Of a DNA stretch of 64,000 nucleotides, positions 62,311-64,000 are shown piece after piece. The DNA comes from Meconema thalassinum. Lineage: Eukaryota > Arthropoda > Insecta > Orthoptera > Tettigoniidae. The position numbers and the translations under genes are program-made. The first letter of the stretch is position 1, and every line of letters starts with the position of its first letter. The stretch covers positions 1,702,737,978 through 1,702,801,977 of the forward strand of contig OX336388.2 in the NCBI GenBank assembly GCA_946902985.2, read 5' to 3'. The notes under the pieces are model-generated. The model did not search any database and had not been told where the DNA came from. It worked only from the letters and a program-made list of their open reading frames with translations.

Positions 62311-62670
62311 AGGAAGAACAAATGGTACCGCCCACATAACCTGGCGCTGTTTACAGTAGATGCCACAAATACCTTGCTTGCGTTTGGCTTGACATTTCGG
62401 TGGTGCAGAGGAATGTTTCGTGTGGCAACTTTCAATAGTGTTTTCGTGATGGTCGATTTACAATTAGATATTGATGATATGAATGCCCTGAGAGGTCTCA
62501 CCAGGTCCTGAAATGCGCATGTCCTACTGCCCGCTCTCTTATAAAGAAATCGTCCATGTACAGAGCATAGCAATTGATATTCTAGATATAATTTACAACG
62601 AGCATAGGTCAACCAGACAGTATTTTATGTTGCAGCTATCTCTGGTAATAATTCTAACCAATTATGGTGT
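62311..62670. other. Unassigned spacer
   Basis: A minus-strand frame of 109 codons (62283-62612) without recognised domain. Confidence 0.3.
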
Positions 62671-62687
62671 GTAATATGTTGCTTAAG

Positions 62688-63003
62688 CCGGCCCCGTGGT
62701 GTTGGGGTAGCGCGCCTGCCTCTCACCCGGAGGCCCCGGGTTCGATCCCCGGCTCCGTCAGGGATTTTAAAAAACTGACGTGAGGGTTGGAACGGGGTGC
62801 ACTCAGCCTCGTGAGGACAATTGAGTAGCTGTCTGACAGTGAGACAGTGCCCCGGTCACGAAAACCAAGATTAACGGCCGAGGGGACCCGACGCGCTGAC
62901 CACGCGTCACCCCAAGATCTGCAGGCCAATTGGCTGGGCAGCGATCGCTTGGTAGGCCTAGGCCCTTCAAGGGCTGTAGTGCCACGGGGTTAGGTTAGTT
63001 AGT
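62688..63003 (+). mobile_element. SINE family I, full length with 16-bp TSD
   Basis: tRNA-like head CCGGCCCCGTGGTGTTGGGG, GCGCGCCTGCCTCTCACCC and perfect B-box arm CGGGTTCGATCCCCGGC. A GC-rich body follows and a short TTAGGTTAGTTAGTTA tail. The TSD taatatgttgcttaag is at 62672-62687 and 63004-63019, perfect over 16 bp. GC content is far above its surroundings, as for a young insertion. Confidence 0.93.
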
Positions 63004-63021
63004 TAATATGTTGCTTAAGGT

Positions 63022-63377
63022 TTGCCACGGTAGGTGAGTGGTTATCGTGTCGGACTACCAACCCCAAGCTTGCAGGTTTGCTCCTGGCCGTGGTAAGTGA
63101 TTTTTGAAGGTCGACAAAAATCTCGGCACGCATGTCATGCGTTGTTGGCATGTTAATGAACCCATTTGCATTCAGTAGGCCGTGTTCATAGTGGTAAAAT
63201 TAATATCGGGATTTTCCTCCTTTCTCTATAGTGTCAAGGAGCTTATATATCTAACGTCCTTGACTTTCATAGTGCGCCAAGGAACGACAAAATTCGACAT
63301 GCAAGCTGCCTTCTGGGTGTCAAACAACAAAGTTTGCACACGACACCCGATGCCATGCGATATTATTATTATTATTG
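63022..63377 (+). mobile_element. SINE family C
   Basis: Head TTTGCCACGGTAGGTGAGTGG, B box AGGTTTGCTCCTGGCC, body and (ATT)n tail. It begins two bases after the right TSD of SINE I, so the SINE I target lay at its 5' border. Confidence 0.85.
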
Positions 63378-63527
63378 CCTGAATTCCGTTTTCTACAGAT
63401 GATTGTTGTAGGTCCCGAACAATGAGATCATCTGCCGCTCTGAAGTAATGCGTAGTTGATAAAATTAGACAATGATTGGATAGTAATCACCAGAGATCCC
63501 GCAGGCCCATAGCAACATGTATTGACC

Positions 63528-63600
63528 ATCTCGTGGTGTCTGTTGCCCCGGAGGATTCGATTCCCGGCTCTGCCAAGAAATTAAATACAGATCTGAGTGC
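63528..63600 (+). mobile_element. SINE family B head fragment
   Basis: CATCTCGTGGTGTCTGTTGCC and GGATTCGATTCCCGGCTCTGC, then AAGAAATTAAATACAGATCTG. The rest is missing. Confidence 0.65.
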
Positions 63601-63775
63601 AAGATAGGTTTTTTTTGTTATTGAGATACTGATAGTGGTGATTGACCTTCAAGTTGGCTTGCTTAGTGCATGTGATTGTTATTAAATGGTCAGGTTATTG
63701 TGAATTGTACACTTAGCTGTTTGAGCGATGTGTGGTCTGCCACCTACCGCTGCCTACACTATACTGGTGCAGGGT

Positions 63776-64000
63776 TAGGGAACCACCCATCACAATTGGG
63801 TACAATCGTGTTGACTGACTGAAAAACATCAACTTGATGGTCAATCACCAATATCAGTATCTCAACAACAACAAAAACAAGTATCTTGACTAGTTGTGCT
63901 AGTTTAATTACTACTGCTACTAAAAAAGTGTATATATTGTAAATATCGTAATCATAACCCTTATTTGGAGGCATAGATTTAATAGCCTAAGTGTAAAGGA
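63776..64000 (+). mobile_element. PLE arm cut by the window edge
   Basis: CACAATTGGGTACAATCGTGTTGACTG (outer-arm block, here 63799-63825) is followed inward by ATAGATTTAATAGCCTAAGTGTAA-type sequence. In the other copies that leads directly into a hammerhead CTGATGA. The window ends about three bases before that point. Confidence 0.6.

Noticed and set aside
62283..62612. 109-codon minus-strand gene
   Set aside because: Overlaps a SINE B tail at its end and shows no known motif.

Overview
This is a repeat-dominated nuclear window from an animal with a large genome, almost certainly an insect; the many tRNA-headed SINE families with TTAG, TAAC and AAC tails would suit a polyneopteran (orthopteroid), but that placement is inference. 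Codon use, a spliced coding region with GT/AG introns, non-LTR retrotransposons of several clades, Penelope-like elements (PLEs), P-element, hAT and PIF/Harbinger remains and nested SINEs all say eukaryote. I see no bacterial gene, no rRNA or bona fide tRNA gene, no CRISPR array and no clear host housekeeping gene.

Layout. 0-5.3 kb holds LINE 3' ends on both strands, including an RT-encoding element on the minus strand split by a SINE with a 12-bp target-site duplication (TSD). 5.8-7.3 kb is a stack of SINEs. 7.4-10.7 kb is the main coding locus, a spliced THAP plus P-element-type transposase with an intact 834-codon main exon. 11.6-12.2 kb is a non-autonomous hAT element with a perfect 8-bp TSD. 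12.9-15.3 kb is an array of about 840-bp tandem repeats and 15.4-16.4 kb a 503-bp tandem duplication. 22.3-25.0 kb contains two PLE 3' ends, one with an RT-tail/GIY-YIG ORF, each ending in a hammerhead-ribozyme-like fold. 25.4-29.2 kb has no recognised gene. 29.3-31.2 kb has LINE tails; 32.0-32.75 kb a Harbinger remnant; 33.3-33.95 kb a PLE shell. 34.4-43.0 kb is SINE-rich; 43.0-44.6 kb is an R1/Jockey-like LINE 5' half (ORF1 and the start of ORF2) on the minus strand. 46.9-49.1 kb is a PLE with long inverted arms, a hammerhead motif in each arm and a 13-bp TSD. 49.8-64 kb is again SINE on SINE, with a TA-flanked inverted-repeat element at 60.1-60.8 kb and a LINE insertion at 61.7-62.1 kb.

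How the parts work together. Several SINE families (called A1, B and D here) and a set of 41-73-bp solo insertions end in the same kind of GGGGC...GCCCC hairpin followed by A-rich simple repeats, as if one reverse transcriptase recognises that hairpin. A variant of SINE A (A2) instead ends with the tail of the LINE inserted at 61.7 kb. Family letters A-I are local labels for this window, not database names.
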